Assembly: GCA_028281105.1 (NCBI GenBank) | Contig: JANQKQ010000051.1 | Coordinates: 49,027-113,026, forward strand | Length of the DNA: 64,000 bases | Direction of reading: 5' to 3' | DNA from: Rhizobiaceae bacterium | GTDB lineage: Bacteria; Pseudomonadota; Alphaproteobacteria; Rhizobiales; Rhizobiaceae | Part shown: in pieces, positions 34,215-43,766 of the stretch | Layout of the letters: each line of letters starts with the position of its first letter | Position numbering within the stretch: the stretch's first letter is position 1 | Notes under the pieces: generated by a model | The model's input: only the letters and a program-made list of their open reading frames with translations | Told to the model about the DNA's origin: nothing | Database searches by the model: none | Program-made: the position numbers and the translations under genes

Positions 34215-35925
34215 AACAGACTTTTTCTTCCTTGCCGCCCGGATGGGTGACCGCGCCAAAGCGGGCCGGTCCCACGGTCTGTGCATATTTCCATATGGCG
34301 CCGCTGGCATAGTCGGTTTCCCGCGGCTGCCACTTTTCCCTGCGCTTGGCCAGTTCGTCGTCCGACAAGCGCACGTCCAATGTCCCCCCAATGGCGTCGA
34401 TCTCGATGATATCGCCATCCTGCAACAGGGCGATCGGCCCGCCGACCGCCGCCTCCGGCCCCACATGACCGACGCAGAAACCCCTTGTCGCGCCGGAGAA
34501 CCGGCCGTCGGTGATCAGTGCGACCTTGTCGCCCATGCCCTGGCCGTACAGCGCAGCCGTGGTGGCCAGCATCTCGCGCATGCCGGGCCCGCCCTTGGGG
34601 CCTTCGTAGCGGATCACCAGCACCTCGCCTTCCTTGAAGGTCTTGTTGGTCACCGCCTCGAAACAGGCCTCTTCCGAATCGAAGCAGCGGGCCGGGCCTG
34701 AGAATTTAAGGTTGGCCATGCCGGCGATCTTCACGATGGCGCCGTCGGCGGCCAGATTGCCTTTCAGCTCGACGACGCCGCCGGTGGTCGTAATCGGGTT
34801 ATCGGCTGCCCTGACGACGTCCTGGCCGTCGTTCCAGGCTACTTTCTCCATGTTTTCGGCCAAAGTACGGCCGGTCACCGTCATGCAGTCGCCGTTCAAG
34901 TAGCCGTGTTCGAGCAACGTCTTCATCACCAGCGGTATGCCGCCTGCCTCGAACAGGTCCTTGGCCACATATTTGCCGCCGGGCTTGAGATCCGCGATGT
35001 ACGGGGTCTTGCGGAAGATCTCCGCGACGTCGAACAGGTCGAACTCGATGCCGCATTCGTGTGCGATCGCCGGCAGGTGCAGCGCGGCGTTGGTCGAGCC
35101 GCCGGAAGCGGAGACCACTGCGGCGGCGTTCTCCAGCGCGGCGCGCGTGACGATGTCGCGCGGGCGGATGTTGTGGGCGATCAGCTCCATCACCTTCTCG
35201 CCGGCGGCGTAGCAGAACCGGTCGCGCACCTCGTAAGGCGCCGGCGCGCCGCAGGAATAAGGCAGCGCCAGCCCGATGGCCTCGGCCACCATCGCCATAG
35301 TGTTGGCGGTGAACTGGGCTCCGCACGAGCCGGCGGACGGGCATGCCACCTGCTCGATCTCGGCCAGGTCTTCATCGGATATGGCGCCGACCGAATGCTG
35401 GCCGACCGCCTCGAACACGTCTTGGACGGTGATCTGCCGGCCGCGGAAGGTGCCGGGCAGAATCGATCCGCCATAGATGAAGATGGAAGGCACGTTGAGT
35501 CGGACCATGGACATCATCATGCCCGGCAGCGACTTGTCGCAACCGGCTAGCCCGACGATGGCGTCGTAGCAATGACCGCGCATGGTCAGTTCCACCGAGT
35601 CCGCGATCACGTCGCGCGAGACCAGCGAAGCCTTCATGCCCTGGTGGCCCATGGCGATGCCGTCGGTGACGGTGATGGTGCAGAACTCGCGCGGCGTGCC
35701 GTTGGCGGCGGCAACGCCCTTCTTGACCACCTGGGCCTGGCGCATCAGCGCAATGTTGCACGGCGCGGCCTCGTTCCAGCAACTGGCGACACCGACCAGA
35801 GGCTGGTTGATCTCCTCAGACGAAAGGCCCATCGCATAAAGATAAGAGCGGTGCGGCGCACGCGCCGGGCCGACGGTGGTGTACCGGCTCGGCAGCTTGG
35901 CCTTGTCGAAGGTCTTGGCGTCCAT
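34201..35925 (-). CDS. ilvD: dihydroxy-acid dehydratase
   Basis: Third step of valine, leucine and isoleucine synthesis, dehydrating 2,3-dihydroxy acids. It has 574 residues, close to the family norm. Iron-sulfur ligands are in [25 protein letters not shown] and [15 protein letters not shown]. The end shows [19 protein letters not shown]. Sugar-acid dehydratases of the same family cannot be fully excluded without alignment. The stop overlaps the exoR start region, so exoR is probably read through from here. Confidence 0.92.
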   Translation of the reverse strand: MDAKTFDKAKLPSRYTTVGPARAPHRSYLYAMGLSSEEINQPLVGVASCWNEAAPCNIALMRQAQVVKKGVAAANGTPREFCTITVTDGIAMGHQGMKASLVSRDVIADSVELTMRGHCYDAIVGLAGCDKSLPGMMMSMVRLNVPSIFIYGGSILPGTFRGRQITVQDVFEAVGQHSVGAISDEDLAEIEQVACPSAGSCGAQFTANTMAMVAEAIGLALPYSCGAPAPYEVRDRFCYAAGEKVMELIAHNIRPRDIVTRAALENAAAVVSASGGSTNAALHLPAIAHECGIEFDLFDVAEIFRKTPYIADLKPGGKYVAKDLFEAGGIPLVMKTLLEHGYLNGDCMTVTGRTLAENMEKVAWNDGQDVVRAADNPITTTGGVVELKGNLAADGAIVKIAGMANLKFSGPARCFDSEEACFEAVTNKTFKEGEVLVIRYEGPKGGPGMREMLATTAALYGQGMGDKVALITDGRFSGATRGFCVGHVGPEAAVGGPIALLQDGDIIEIDAIGGTLDVRLSDDELAKRREKWQPRETDYASGAIWKYAQTVGPARFGAVTHPGGKEEKVCYADI

Positions 35926-36139
35926 GCGGGAGTTCTCTTGCCTCGATTTACACGGCGGTTACACAATCGCGGCATGCCCTGCCAGATCGCGCAATTTTGG
36001 TGAGCGTCGTTTATGGCTGAAAAACGGCATTTGGGCCGGCGGCGACCATATCGACCGACTCCGCGCACGGCTGTTGCAAATCTGCCACTTTCATGGACAA
36101 TCGCCGCTTAACGGGAACGGCTCAATTCGAGGCATTCGC

Positions 36140-36757
36140 ATGGCGAAGAAAGGCTACCTGGACGAGGCTTACGAGGTTCGTTCGGCGGAGGAAACCCGGC
36201 AGATGTACGACCGGTGGGCGGATGTCTACGACCAGGAATTGAGCGGAAAGGACTATGCACAACCCGTCAGGTGCGCACGTGCACTTAAAGCAGCCCTGGC
36301 CGACAGCGAAGCGCTCATCCTCGACGCCGGGTGCGGCACCGGCCTGTCGGGCCTGGCGCTCAAGGAGGTGGGCTACGACCGGATCGACGGCTGCGATTTC
36401 TCCACCGGCATGCTGGCCAAAGCGGAGAAGATCGGCGTCTACCGCCGTCTTTTCGAAGCCGACCTCAACATGCCGCTGGATATTGCCGACGGTTCATACG
36501 ACGCGGTCGCCGCAGTCGGCGTGTTCTCGTTTTCCCACGTAACCGCCGACGCCATCGACGAGTTGGCGCGGGTGATGAAGCCAGGCGCGCCACTGGTCAT
36601 CGGCATCAACAATCACATCTACGAAGAAGGCTCGCTCGCCACCAAAATTGACCAATTGGTCAAGGATGGCGCCATCGAGGAATTCTCCCGCGAGCACGGC
36701 GAGCACATTCCCGGCATCGATCTGACCGGCTGGGTGATCGTGGTCACGAAGCGCTAG
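36140..36757 (+). CDS. class I SAM-dependent methyltransferase
   Basis: A 205-residue methyltransferase. Motif I is ILDAGCGTGLSGLALKEVGY near residue 59. IDGCDFSTGMLAKAEK and YDAVAAVGVFSFSHVTADAI follow, then ELARVMKPGAPLVIGINNH. It resembles small-molecule methyltransferases next to Williams-Beuren-type proteins. The substrate is unknown. The ATG at 36140 is taken because the family begins there. Its TAG stop overlaps the stop of the convergent heme A synthase within CTAG. Confidence 0.85.
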   Translation: MAKKGYLDEAYEVRSAEETRQMYDRWADVYDQELSGKDYAQPVRCARALKAALADSEALILDAGCGTGLSGLALKEVGYDRIDGCDFSTGMLAKAEKIGVYRRLFEADLNMPLDIADGSYDAVAAVGVFSFSHVTADAIDELARVMKPGAPLVIGINNHIYEEGSLATKIDQLVKDGAIEEFSREHGEHIPGIDLTGWVIVVTKR

Positions 36758-37947
36758 CCCGCAACGCGCAGGCCGGTGACCGCCGGGTAGGAGCCGCGCA
36801 GCGCCCGCCAGTGCGCCACAGCGAACCCGAGCAACGCGAATGCGGTCGCCTGGTGCGCCAGCGCCCAGCCGATCGGCACCTGCCAGATCAGCGTCACCAC
36901 GCCAAGAACCGCCTGAACGAGCACCAGCGCCAGCAGAACCAGCCCGCGCCGGCGGTGGGTCTCGCCGTTGCTGCGCGAGCGCGACGACACCCAGTTGACC
37001 AGCACCAGCAACACAAGACCGTATGCGATCAGCCGATGGACAAATTGCACCGTCTTGGGGTTCTCGAAGAAGTTGCGCCACGCCGGCTCCTGGACGAGCA
37101 GGCCGTCGGGCCACAAGGCTCCGTCCATTCGCGGCCACGTATTGAAGGCCAGCCCCGCGTCGAGACCGGCCACCAGGGCGCCGGCGAAGATCTGCAGGCC
37201 GGTGACCACGACCATCGTCGGCGCAAGGCCATGGAGAACCCGGTCCGCGCGCTCATCGCTATGGACCGCCAATCCGCGCGCGATCCATAAGGCGTAGGCG
37301 AAGATGACCGCGGCCAGCGTCAGGTGCACGGCGAGCCGATATTGGCTCACGTCGACGCGATCGACCAGGCCGGAGCGCACCATCCACCAGCCCACCGCCC
37401 CTTGCAGCGCGCCCATCGCCAACAACAGCAGCAGACGCAGCTTCAGCTTCGGCTCAATGCGGCCGGCGACCCAGAACCAGACCAGCGGCACGATGAAAGC
37501 AACGCCGATGATGCGGCCGAGCAGCCGGTGCGCCCATTCCCACCAATAGATGAACTGGAACTGCGCCAGGCTCATGCCTTCGTTGACGAGCCGGTACTCG
37601 GGTAGCTGCTTATATTTGTCGAACGCAATCTGCCAGTCGGCTTCCGACAGGGGCGGAACGATGCCGATCAGCAGTTCCCACTCGGTGATCGACAGCCCGG
37701 AATCGGTAAGCCGCGTGGCACCGCCTACCACGACCATCGCCGCCACCAGCGCGCATATGCCGTATAGCCAGCCGCGCACAAGGGTCCGGTTGCTGCGCTC
37801 GCGGTCGATCACTGCCTGTGTCGAATCAAGGGAGATGGTCAAACCGGATAGCTCTGGAAACGTATCGAAACCGGCCCCTGCAATGGCGCAAACCGCCGGT
37901 GCTGACAAGGCCGCGCCGGCGCGTGCGTCGAAGCGGCGCGCCGCCAT
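36754..37947 (-). CDS. ctaA: heme A synthase (COX15/CtaA)
   Basis: Converts heme O to heme A for aa3-type cytochrome oxidase, in the inner membrane. Up to 397 residues, with eight helices expected. The family signature GGATRLTDSGLSITEWELLI is present, as are the heme-ligand histidines in WEWAHRLLGR, YRLAVHLTLA, VQFVHRLIAYG and ALAHQATAFAL. The start is uncertain. The longest frame begins at 37947 but its first 35 residues are Ala/Arg-rich. A TTG at 37842 (MTISLDSTQAVIDRE) would suit the family better. The stop overlaps that of the convergent methyltransferase. Confidence 0.93.
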   Translation of the reverse strand: MAARRFDARAGAALSAPAVCAIAGAGFDTFPELSGLTISLDSTQAVIDRERSNRTLVRGWLYGICALVAAMVVVGGATRLTDSGLSITEWELLIGIVPPLSEADWQIAFDKYKQLPEYRLVNEGMSLAQFQFIYWWEWAHRLLGRIIGVAFIVPLVWFWVAGRIEPKLKLRLLLLLAMGALQGAVGWWMVRSGLVDRVDVSQYRLAVHLTLAAVIFAYALWIARGLAVHSDERADRVLHGLAPTMVVVTGLQIFAGALVAGLDAGLAFNTWPRMDGALWPDGLLVQEPAWRNFFENPKTVQFVHRLIAYGLVLLVLVNWVSSRSRSNGETHRRRGLVLLALVLVQAVLGVVTLIWQVPIGWALAHQATAFALLGFAVAHWRALRGSYPAVTGLRVAG

Positions 37948-38010
37948 GTCCTTGCGACGGCGGCCTCGCCGATGGCATACAGCCGACCCCTCTTCCCGTT
38001 AGGAAAGCCC

Positions 38011-38226
38011 ATGTCGCAGCGCGTGCGAAAACTGTTTGGCTCGATCGCAATTCTTGTGCTGGTCACACTTTACGCCGTCCTGGCGACCACGATCGCCAGC
38101 GCGAAGCTGGCCGACGCCGGCGGCTGGATACACCTGGTCTATTTTCTGGTGACCGGCCTGCTTTGGATCGTGCCCGCGATGTTCATCATCAAGTGGATGA
38201 TGAGGCCGGACAACCCCAGCGGCTAG
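38011..38226 (+). CDS. DUF2842 membrane protein
   Basis: A 71-residue protein of the alphaproteobacterial DUF2842 family, with two helices (about 8 to 27 and 44 to 63) and the ending FIIKWMMRPDNPSG. AGGAAA lies 5 bases before the ATG. Function unknown. It is divergent from heme A synthase, near which it is commonly found. Its TAG stop is the first CTAG of a 98-base palindromic repeat. Confidence 0.85.
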   Translation: MSQRVRKLFGSIAILVLVTLYAVLATTIASAKLADAGGWIHLVYFLVTGLLWIVPAMFIIKWMMRPDNPSG

Positions 38227-38320
38227 AGCACATCCAGGATAAGTGGACACCGGTTATCCGCTAAGGATGTGCGCAAGCAAACCTAGGGCCCGGTTTGATT
38301 CAATCAAAACCGGGCTCTAG
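38223..38320. repeat. 98-base palindromic intergenic repeat (rhizobial RIME/REP-like)
   Basis: Two hairpins in a row. The first has arms GCACATCC / GGATGTGC (38228-38271 region), with GGATAA / TTATCC nested inside. The second is long: CTAGGGCCCGGTTTGATT against AATCAAAACCGGGCTCTAG. It begins and ends with CTAG. The AAGTGGACACCGGTT core resembles the very common AGTGG-N-ACCGGTTTTCGG elements of Rhizobiales. It also lies where a terminator for both convergent genes would be expected. Confidence 0.8.
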
Positions 38321-39372
38321 GCGACGTTAAGTTCGGCGCCGCGGTTGACGAGCCGGGTCGGCAGACCGGACAACTGGGTTTTCACATATCGCGTCGCTTG
38401 GAAGTTGCCGTTGAGCGAAACCCGCGGCAATGCGTGCAGATGATCCACGTGGGCGGGATAGAGCACGCCATGGCGCGTGGTTGTCGCGCTGTCGAACCCG
38501 CATTTGCGCGCCAGCCGGAACTCCCGCTCGCCGGCCGCTTCCGGGCCGCCATAAGGATAGGCGAAGTGACGCGGCCGCTCGCCCAGTTCCGCCTCCAACA
38601 CGCTGGCGCTTTCGTTCATCTCGAACAGAGCGTCCTTCTGCGACAGGCGGGCCAGCGCATAGTGGTGGATGGTGTGCGCGCCGATGGTGCATAGCGGGTC
38701 CTTGGCCAGCTCGGTGATCTCGCGCCAGTTCATGATCGCGGCGCGCCGATGGGCGGCGGTGTCGACCTTGTAGAGCCAGGCCAGCTCGCGAACCTTCTCG
38801 CGCTGCTCGACTTCCGGCACCTGCGTGCTGAGATACTCCAGAAGCTCGCCATAGACCGCTTCCTTGCGGGCGTTCGTGCCAAGATCGAAGTCCACCCTGC
38901 CCCGCGGCATGGCGAACGAAATATGGTCGCGCGTCGCGATCACGCTCGCCAGGTCTTCCCACCACAGGTCGGCCTGACCGTCGACCAGGCCGGTAGCGAC
39001 ATAGATCGTGAACGGCACCTGATGAGCTTGGAAGATGGGAACGGCGTTTTCCAGATTGTCGCGGTAGCCGTCGTCCAGCGAGACCGACGCGAACCGGCTG
39101 TGCGGGTCCATGTCCGCGGCGTTCATCCGGCGCACCAGTTCGTCCATCGAGACGAACTCGACTCCGCGCGCCTTCATCGAACGGATGACCCTGTCGAGGA
39201 AAGCCGGCGCCGCGCACAGATGGCTGTTGGGGACGAATCGGCCGGGCGGGCGGTCACAAACGCGGTGCAGCATCAGGATCGAACCGCATCCGCCGGTCCA
39301 GAAATCCGCTACGGCCTGGGCACCCGAAAAATACAGGCCGTTCAAGGCCGATTTCAAAAGTAGATCGCGCAT
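38317..39372 (-). CDS. polysaccharide deacetylase family protein
   Basis: A 351-residue NodB-type carbohydrate esterase. The metal-site Asp-Asp motif is SVSLDDGYRDNLENAVPIF near residue 97. The His motif is TIGAHTIHHYALARLS near residue 239. FAYPYGGPE follows near residue 280. The opening GSILMLHRVCD is typical. It probably removes acetyl groups from the exopolysaccharide made by the neighbouring genes. The stop codon lies inside the 98-base repeat, so the last codons may have been shaped by it. Confidence 0.88.
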   Translation of the reverse strand: MRDLLLKSALNGLYFSGAQAVADFWTGGCGSILMLHRVCDRPPGRFVPNSHLCAAPAFLDRVIRSMKARGVEFVSMDELVRRMNAADMDPHSRFASVSLDDGYRDNLENAVPIFQAHQVPFTIYVATGLVDGQADLWWEDLASVIATRDHISFAMPRGRVDFDLGTNARKEAVYGELLEYLSTQVPEVEQREKVRELAWLYKVDTAAHRRAAIMNWREITELAKDPLCTIGAHTIHHYALARLSQKDALFEMNESASVLEAELGERPRHFAYPYGGPEAAGEREFRLARKCGFDSATTTRHGVLYPAHVDHLHALPRVSLNGNFQATRYVKTQLSGLPTRLVNRGAELNVA

Positions 39373-39510
39373 GATGCAGTTTCAGTCTTCCCCGCAAGAC
39401 CGCCGGCCTGCAGCGCTCTATGGTAGTTGCGGTTTATTTAGATTTTGTTGCTAGCAACCAAGGCAGCAGCGGGCAATCTTCAGGGCGGTCGGCAAGAAGG
39501 GGCATCGACC

Positions 39511-40794
39511 TTGGCGGGGAATAACGAGGCATCCGCATGGCAGCGGCAACTCGCGAGCGCTCGTCAAGACGATCGCAGCGGTTCGTCGATCGCGCCGCGC
39601 GCGGCGGCAAATCGCACAAGCGCCTCTGCGCTGGTGGCGGAGATCGAACTGACCATCCACGACCGGCTGGACGGCGCGGAGCAGGCTTGGCGCGCGCTGC
39701 AGATGCATCGCGGCACCTCGATCTACCAGCGCTACGAGTGGATCAGCGCCTGGGTGAAATCCGTGGGCACGGTGCAGGGAATCCGCCCACTTGTCGTCGT
39801 CGGCAAGCATCGTGGTGAACCCGTCGTGGTTCTGCCGTTAGGCGGCCGGGGCGGACCGTTCTCCAAGGTCGGATGGCTGGGCGGTCACCACGTCAACTAC
39901 ACCATGGCGCTGTTCGAGCCGCAGTTTGCGGCCCGCCTGGGCGCTACCGACATCCGCGAATTGATCGAACGGGTGCGCGTCATGCTGCCGGGCAACGGCG
40001 TGTGGATGCTGTGTTGCCAGCCGCGTGAATGGGACGGCGTGCCCAACCCGCTGGCGATGATGCCGCATCAGCGGGGGGTCCACAACGCATACATCATGGA
40101 GCTCGCCGGCGGGTTCGATCGGCTGCTGGCCGACGGGAATGCCAAGCGCAAGCGCAAGAAGCACCGCTCACAGTTGCGCGCGGTGGCCGGCCTGGGCGGC
40201 TACCGGCTGGTGGTCGCCGAGACCAAGCGTGACGTGCTCGACATTCTGGATGCCTTCCACGAACAGAAGCAGCACCGGCTGGCCGATATCGGAGTGCACA
40301 ACGTATTTGCATCGCCCGGCGCGCGCCAGTTCCTGCGGGAGTTGGCGTTGTCGTCCCTTGGCGAGCGCGAGCCCGCACTGACGCTGTTCGGCCTGGAGAT
40401 CGGCGGCAGGATCCGAGCCGTCTACGGCGGCGGCATCAAAGACGGCTGCTTCTCGGCATTCTTCAATTCGTTCGCCAACGACGAGCTGGCCCATCTGAGC
40501 CCCGGCGAGCTGCTGCTTTATCTGATGGTCGAGCACTTCGCCGATAAGGGTTTCACCGTCATCGACATGGGACCGGGAGACGAGCGCTACAAACGTTCCT
40601 GGTGTCAGCGGCAGATCGAACTGTTCGACACGGTGTTGCCGCTTTCCGCACTGGCCTGGCCAACGGCGTGGGCCACGCGTGGCGCCCTGGCGATCATGCG
40701 CCATTTGCGTGCCGATCCATTCACCTGGGGCCTGATCCGACGGCTACGCCGAACCAGGGCGGCCCTGCGCCCGGCTGTGCGAAGCCGGCCATAA
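39511..40794 (+). CDS. CelD/BcsL-type GNAT acetyltransferase
   Basis: A protein of about 427 residues with two GNAT-like halves, as in cellulose-synthesis-associated CelD. Recognisable segments are AWRALQMHRGTSIYQRYEWI, then KRKRKKHRSQLRAVAGLGGY, then LFGLEIGGRIRAVYGGGIKD and FTVIDMGPGDERYKRSW. It may acetylate or otherwise modify a polysaccharide precursor. There is no ATG near the start. TTG at 39511 has AAGAAGGGG 8 bases upstream and is chosen. The frame stays open back to 39445. Confidence 0.8.
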   Translation: MAGNNEASAWQRQLASARQDDRSGSSIAPRAAANRTSASALVAEIELTIHDRLDGAEQAWRALQMHRGTSIYQRYEWISAWVKSVGTVQGIRPLVVVGKHRGEPVVVLPLGGRGGPFSKVGWLGGHHVNYTMALFEPQFAARLGATDIRELIERVRVMLPGNGVWMLCCQPREWDGVPNPLAMMPHQRGVHNAYIMELAGGFDRLLADGNAKRKRKKHRSQLRAVAGLGGYRLVVAETKRDVLDILDAFHEQKQHRLADIGVHNVFASPGARQFLRELALSSLGEREPALTLFGLEIGGRIRAVYGGGIKDGCFSAFFNSFANDELAHLSPGELLLYLMVEHFADKGFTVIDMGPGDERYKRSWCQRQIELFDTVLPLSALAWPTAWATRGALAIMRHLRADPFTWGLIRRLRRTRAALRPAVRSRP

Positions 40795-40837
40795 GCACGG
40801 TTCACCGGTTTTTTCGCTGAGTGAGTGTGTCGCGACG

Positions 40838-42979
40838 CTAGGCCGCCGCCTCCAGCGCCGCGAATTCGCCGTCGCTCGGACAGACCGTTACCGTCTCCGA
40901 ATAGCCGAGCGCGCGAATTTCGCCCTCAAGCCGTTCACTGGCATCGCGCTGGGTCGCGATCCCGCTGATCAACACGATGGTTTCGTCGTCGGCTATGTGG
41001 ACGAGACCCGAATGTCCTACCAGGCCGCAGTCGATGATCAGATAATCATAGGTGTCGGCGAGCGCCGTGACGAGTGTGGAAAGCCGCCCGATCGCGGCCG
41101 ATGGATCGGTAGGTTGGGCCACCCCTACAGCCAGCACATTGACCGACGAAAGCCGGTCTTGATGGACGATGTCACGGATGGAGGCTTCGCCCGCCAGGAC
41201 ATCGCGCACGCCCACGAAGGACGTATCGCCGAGCATGTGGTCGGTGGTAATCCCGCTGCCGGTCATGTCCATGACCGCGACGCTCTTGCCCTGATCGGCG
41301 AGTTTGCGCGCAACCAGCCAGGTGGTGATCGAACCGTCGTCGCCGGCCGGCGAGATCACCGCGATGCGCGAAGACCCCATGGACAGGATGCCTTGGACCG
41401 CAAGCGAGGTGGAGAACTCGCCGTCCGGCATGTGCCCGCTCGCATCAACCGCCGGCTCTCCTGAAGGCATCTCCCACGTGGTGACCCGTCGTGGCTCATC
41501 TGGACTTAATCCCGCCGAAGCGCCGCCTCGACCACGCGCAGCGAGGTCATGCGGCATCGGCTGGCCGGCGCGACCGGCCGGCTGCGCCACACCGGCGCCC
41601 AGCATCGCGCCAGCGAGAATGGTGACGACCGCCAGCACCACGGTCACGGCCATCGCCGCAACGGTAAGAGGCACGACCTTGGGAAAGAACGAACTGGTCG
41701 GCAGCGTGGCGCGCGAAATAACCCGCGCGTTGACCGGGAGAAACTCGCTACCCTGGCGCCCGGCCGCCTCGCGGTAGCGGGTAAGGTAGGTCTCTAGCAA
41801 ATTACGCTGGGATTCGGCTTCGCGCTCGAGTGCGCGCAACTCGACTTCCGCCTCGCCCACCCGGCCGGCCTCCGCCTTCAGCCGGTTCAGTTCCTGGACC
41901 AGCGAATCCTCCTGGTTCTGCAGCAGCGTCTCATTGTTGACCAGGCTGACCAGGATATCGCGCGCGGAGGCACGAATTTGCGCTTCAAAATCAGCAACTT
42001 GCGATTGCAGGGCTTTCAGCCGCGGATGATTTGGCAGCAGCGTGGTGGACAGTTCCGAAATCTGCGCCCTCAGTGCCACCTGGCGTTCGCGCAGGCGCTG
42101 GATCAGCGGCGAGGCGACGACCTCCGGTATCACATCGAACGAAGCGCCGCTATCAAGCGCGGCGCGTACCGATTCCACGCTGGCGCGGGCCGATGAACGT
42201 GCCGCGCGAATTCGCGAAAGCTCGGTGGAAACTTCGGAAAGCTGCTGGGTGGCCAGCAGGGAGTCGTTGTTGGCGATCAGAATATCGGAGCTGGCGCGAA
42301 ACTCGGCCACGCGGGCCTCCGCCTGGCGTACTTTTTCGCGCAGGTCGCGGATCTCCGGTTCCAGCCAGGCAGTGGCATCGGCCTCCGAAGCCGAGCGCGT
42401 TTCGCGCTGCAAGCGCAGGAATTCGTCGGCAATGCCGTTGGCCACCTGTTGGGAGAGCTGGCGTTCATTTGCCCAGAACGCCACCCGAATGACCCGCGAA
42501 TCCGTGACCCGACCCACGTCCAGGCGCTTGCGGAAGCCCGCCAGCACCCTCGCCTGCCGCGAGTCGGTGGAAAGCGGCTCCTTCAATCCCAGCAGCACCA
42601 TCACATCGTCGATCGCCGACCGGCTCTGCAGCTTGCGGAACTCCGGACGACCCGACAGGTTCAGTTCGCCGATCACCGTCTGGGCGATGTCGTCGGACGC
42701 GATCACCTCAACCTGACTGCGCACCGCCTGTTCGTCGAACCGGTTGCGGTTGATCTCCGGATCGGCTTCGCGCGTGCGCGTGAACACGGTTTCGCGCTGT
42801 TCGATCAGAATCTGGGTGACGGCGCGATAGCGCGGCGAGATGCTGCTGAGCACCGCGAACGCGATGGCGCCGACCACCAGCATCAAGATCACCACGCGCA
42901 GTTTGCGCCGCCACACATGGCGAAGGAGACCACCGATGTCGATTTCGACGTCGCGGGTCAGATCATCAGCGCCGGACAT
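40838..42979 (-). CDS. Wzc/GumC/ExoP-like polysaccharide chain-length protein with degenerate ATPase domain
   Basis: A 713-residue inner-membrane protein. It has a Wzz domain with TM1 at about 29 to 49, a long periplasmic coiled coil (about 190 to 400) and TM2 near 425 to 450. A cytoplasmic BY-kinase-like domain runs from about 540 to 713. The domain keeps VAVMD and LIIDC, but its Walker A place reads SPAGDDGSITTW, lacking the Gly-Lys-Thr/Ser. There is no C-terminal Tyr cluster. It probably acts structurally in chain-length control and export. Divergent from the Wza-like gene. Confidence 0.88.
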   Translation of the reverse strand: MSGADDLTRDVEIDIGGLLRHVWRRKLRVVILMLVVGAIAFAVLSSISPRYRAVTQILIEQRETVFTRTREADPEINRNRFDEQAVRSQVEVIASDDIAQTVIGELNLSGRPEFRKLQSRSAIDDVMVLLGLKEPLSTDSRQARVLAGFRKRLDVGRVTDSRVIRVAFWANERQLSQQVANGIADEFLRLQRETRSASEADATAWLEPEIRDLREKVRQAEARVAEFRASSDILIANNDSLLATQQLSEVSTELSRIRAARSSARASVESVRAALDSGASFDVIPEVVASPLIQRLRERQVALRAQISELSTTLLPNHPRLKALQSQVADFEAQIRASARDILVSLVNNETLLQNQEDSLVQELNRLKAEAGRVGEAEVELRALEREAESQRNLLETYLTRYREAAGRQGSEFLPVNARVISRATLPTSSFFPKVVPLTVAAMAVTVVLAVVTILAGAMLGAGVAQPAGRAGQPMPHDLAARGRGGASAGLSPDEPRRVTTWEMPSGEPAVDASGHMPDGEFSTSLAVQGILSMGSSRIAVISPAGDDGSITTWLVARKLADQGKSVAVMDMTGSGITTDHMLGDTSFVGVRDVLAGEASIRDIVHQDRLSSVNVLAVGVAQPTDPSAAIGRLSTLVTALADTYDYLIIDCGLVGHSGLVHIADDETIVLISGIATQRDASERLEGEIRALGYSETVTVCPSDGEFAALEAAA

Positions 42980-43033
42980 ACACTCGCACTCCCGATACAG
43001 CTTGGATCACCAGATGGATGATTCATGAACAAG

Positions 43034-43046
43034 CATGGTAACCATG
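43034..43046. promoter_or_regulatory. palindrome in the divergent exopolysaccharide promoter region
   Basis: CATGGT-A-ACCATG has perfect 6-base arms. It lies 55 bases upstream of the Wzc-like gene and 127 bases upstream of the Wza-like gene. Candidate operator. Confidence 0.4.
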
Positions 43047-43092
43047 GAGTTAATTTCCCTCACCAAACCCCGTTGCCGCCCGCTTTTTACCG

Positions 43093-43110
43093 GCCGTTAA
43101 CCCTAACGGC
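43093..43110. promoter_or_regulatory. second palindrome in the divergent exopolysaccharide promoter region
   Basis: GCCGTTA-ACCC-TAACGGC has perfect 7-base arms and lies 63 bases upstream of the Wza-like gene. Candidate operator for a regulator of export genes, though it could also form an RNA hairpin in the leader. Confidence 0.45.
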
Positions 43111-43172
43111 GCTTTAATGGCGGCCAATTTCGCGCGGCCGCACGGACCGCGCCTGCCGGTTGGAGTGAGTCC

Positions 43173-43763
43173 ATGTTGAGTATCATCGAGAACGGCGTGC
43201 CGGCTGCGGTCCGGGCCGTCGCGGCCAGCCTGATCGCTGCGTTGGTGCTGGCCGGGTGCTCCACCTACCGGCCGGTTCACGAGGCCTTCCACGAAGTCCT
43301 CAATCATCCCTACACGCTGGATTCCGGCGACCGGCTGCGCATCACCGTGTTCGGCCAGGACGATCTGTCCAACAACTACTCCGTCGACAAAAGCGGCCAC
43401 CTGGCGTTTCCGTTGATTGGCGCGGTAGTTGCGCGCGGTCAGACGCCCAAGCAGATCGAAGGCGACATCGCGGCCAAACTGCGCAACGGCTTCCTGCGCG
43501 AACCCGACGTGTCCGTCGAAGTCGATCGCTATCGACCTTTCTACATCATGGGCGAGGTCGGCACCGGCGGCCAGTATACCTACGTGCCGGGCATGACCGT
43601 GCAGAACGCGGTGGCGATCTCCGGGGGCTTCACCGCCCGTGCCGAACAGGCGAGCGCCGACATCACCCGGCAAGTGAACGGCAGCGTGATCACCGGCCGT
43701 GTGCCGATCAGCGATCCGATCTTGCCCGGCGACACGATCTACATCCGCGAGCGGTTGTTCTAG
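43173..43763 (+). CDS. Wza/ExoF-like polysaccharide export lipoprotein
   Basis: A 196-residue periplasmic/outer-membrane lipoprotein. The lipobox LVLAGC puts the acylated Cys at residue 29. The Poly_export domain begins YTLDSGDRLRITVFGQDDLS. SLBB-type segments follow (FYIMGEVGTGGQYTYVPGMT). At 196 residues it is shorter than Wza (about 380) and closer to the short rhizobial and GumB-like type. It starts a run of four export and synthesis genes. The glycosyltransferase follows 3 bases later. Confidence 0.9.
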   Translation: MLSIIENGVPAAVRAVAASLIAALVLAGCSTYRPVHEAFHEVLNHPYTLDSGDRLRITVFGQDDLSNNYSVDKSGHLAFPLIGAVVARGQTPKQIEGDIAAKLRNGFLREPDVSVEVDRYRPFYIMGEVGTGGQYTYVPGMTVQNAVAISGGFTARAEQASADITRQVNGSVITGRVPISDPILPGDTIYIRERLF

Positions 43764-43766
43764 GAT

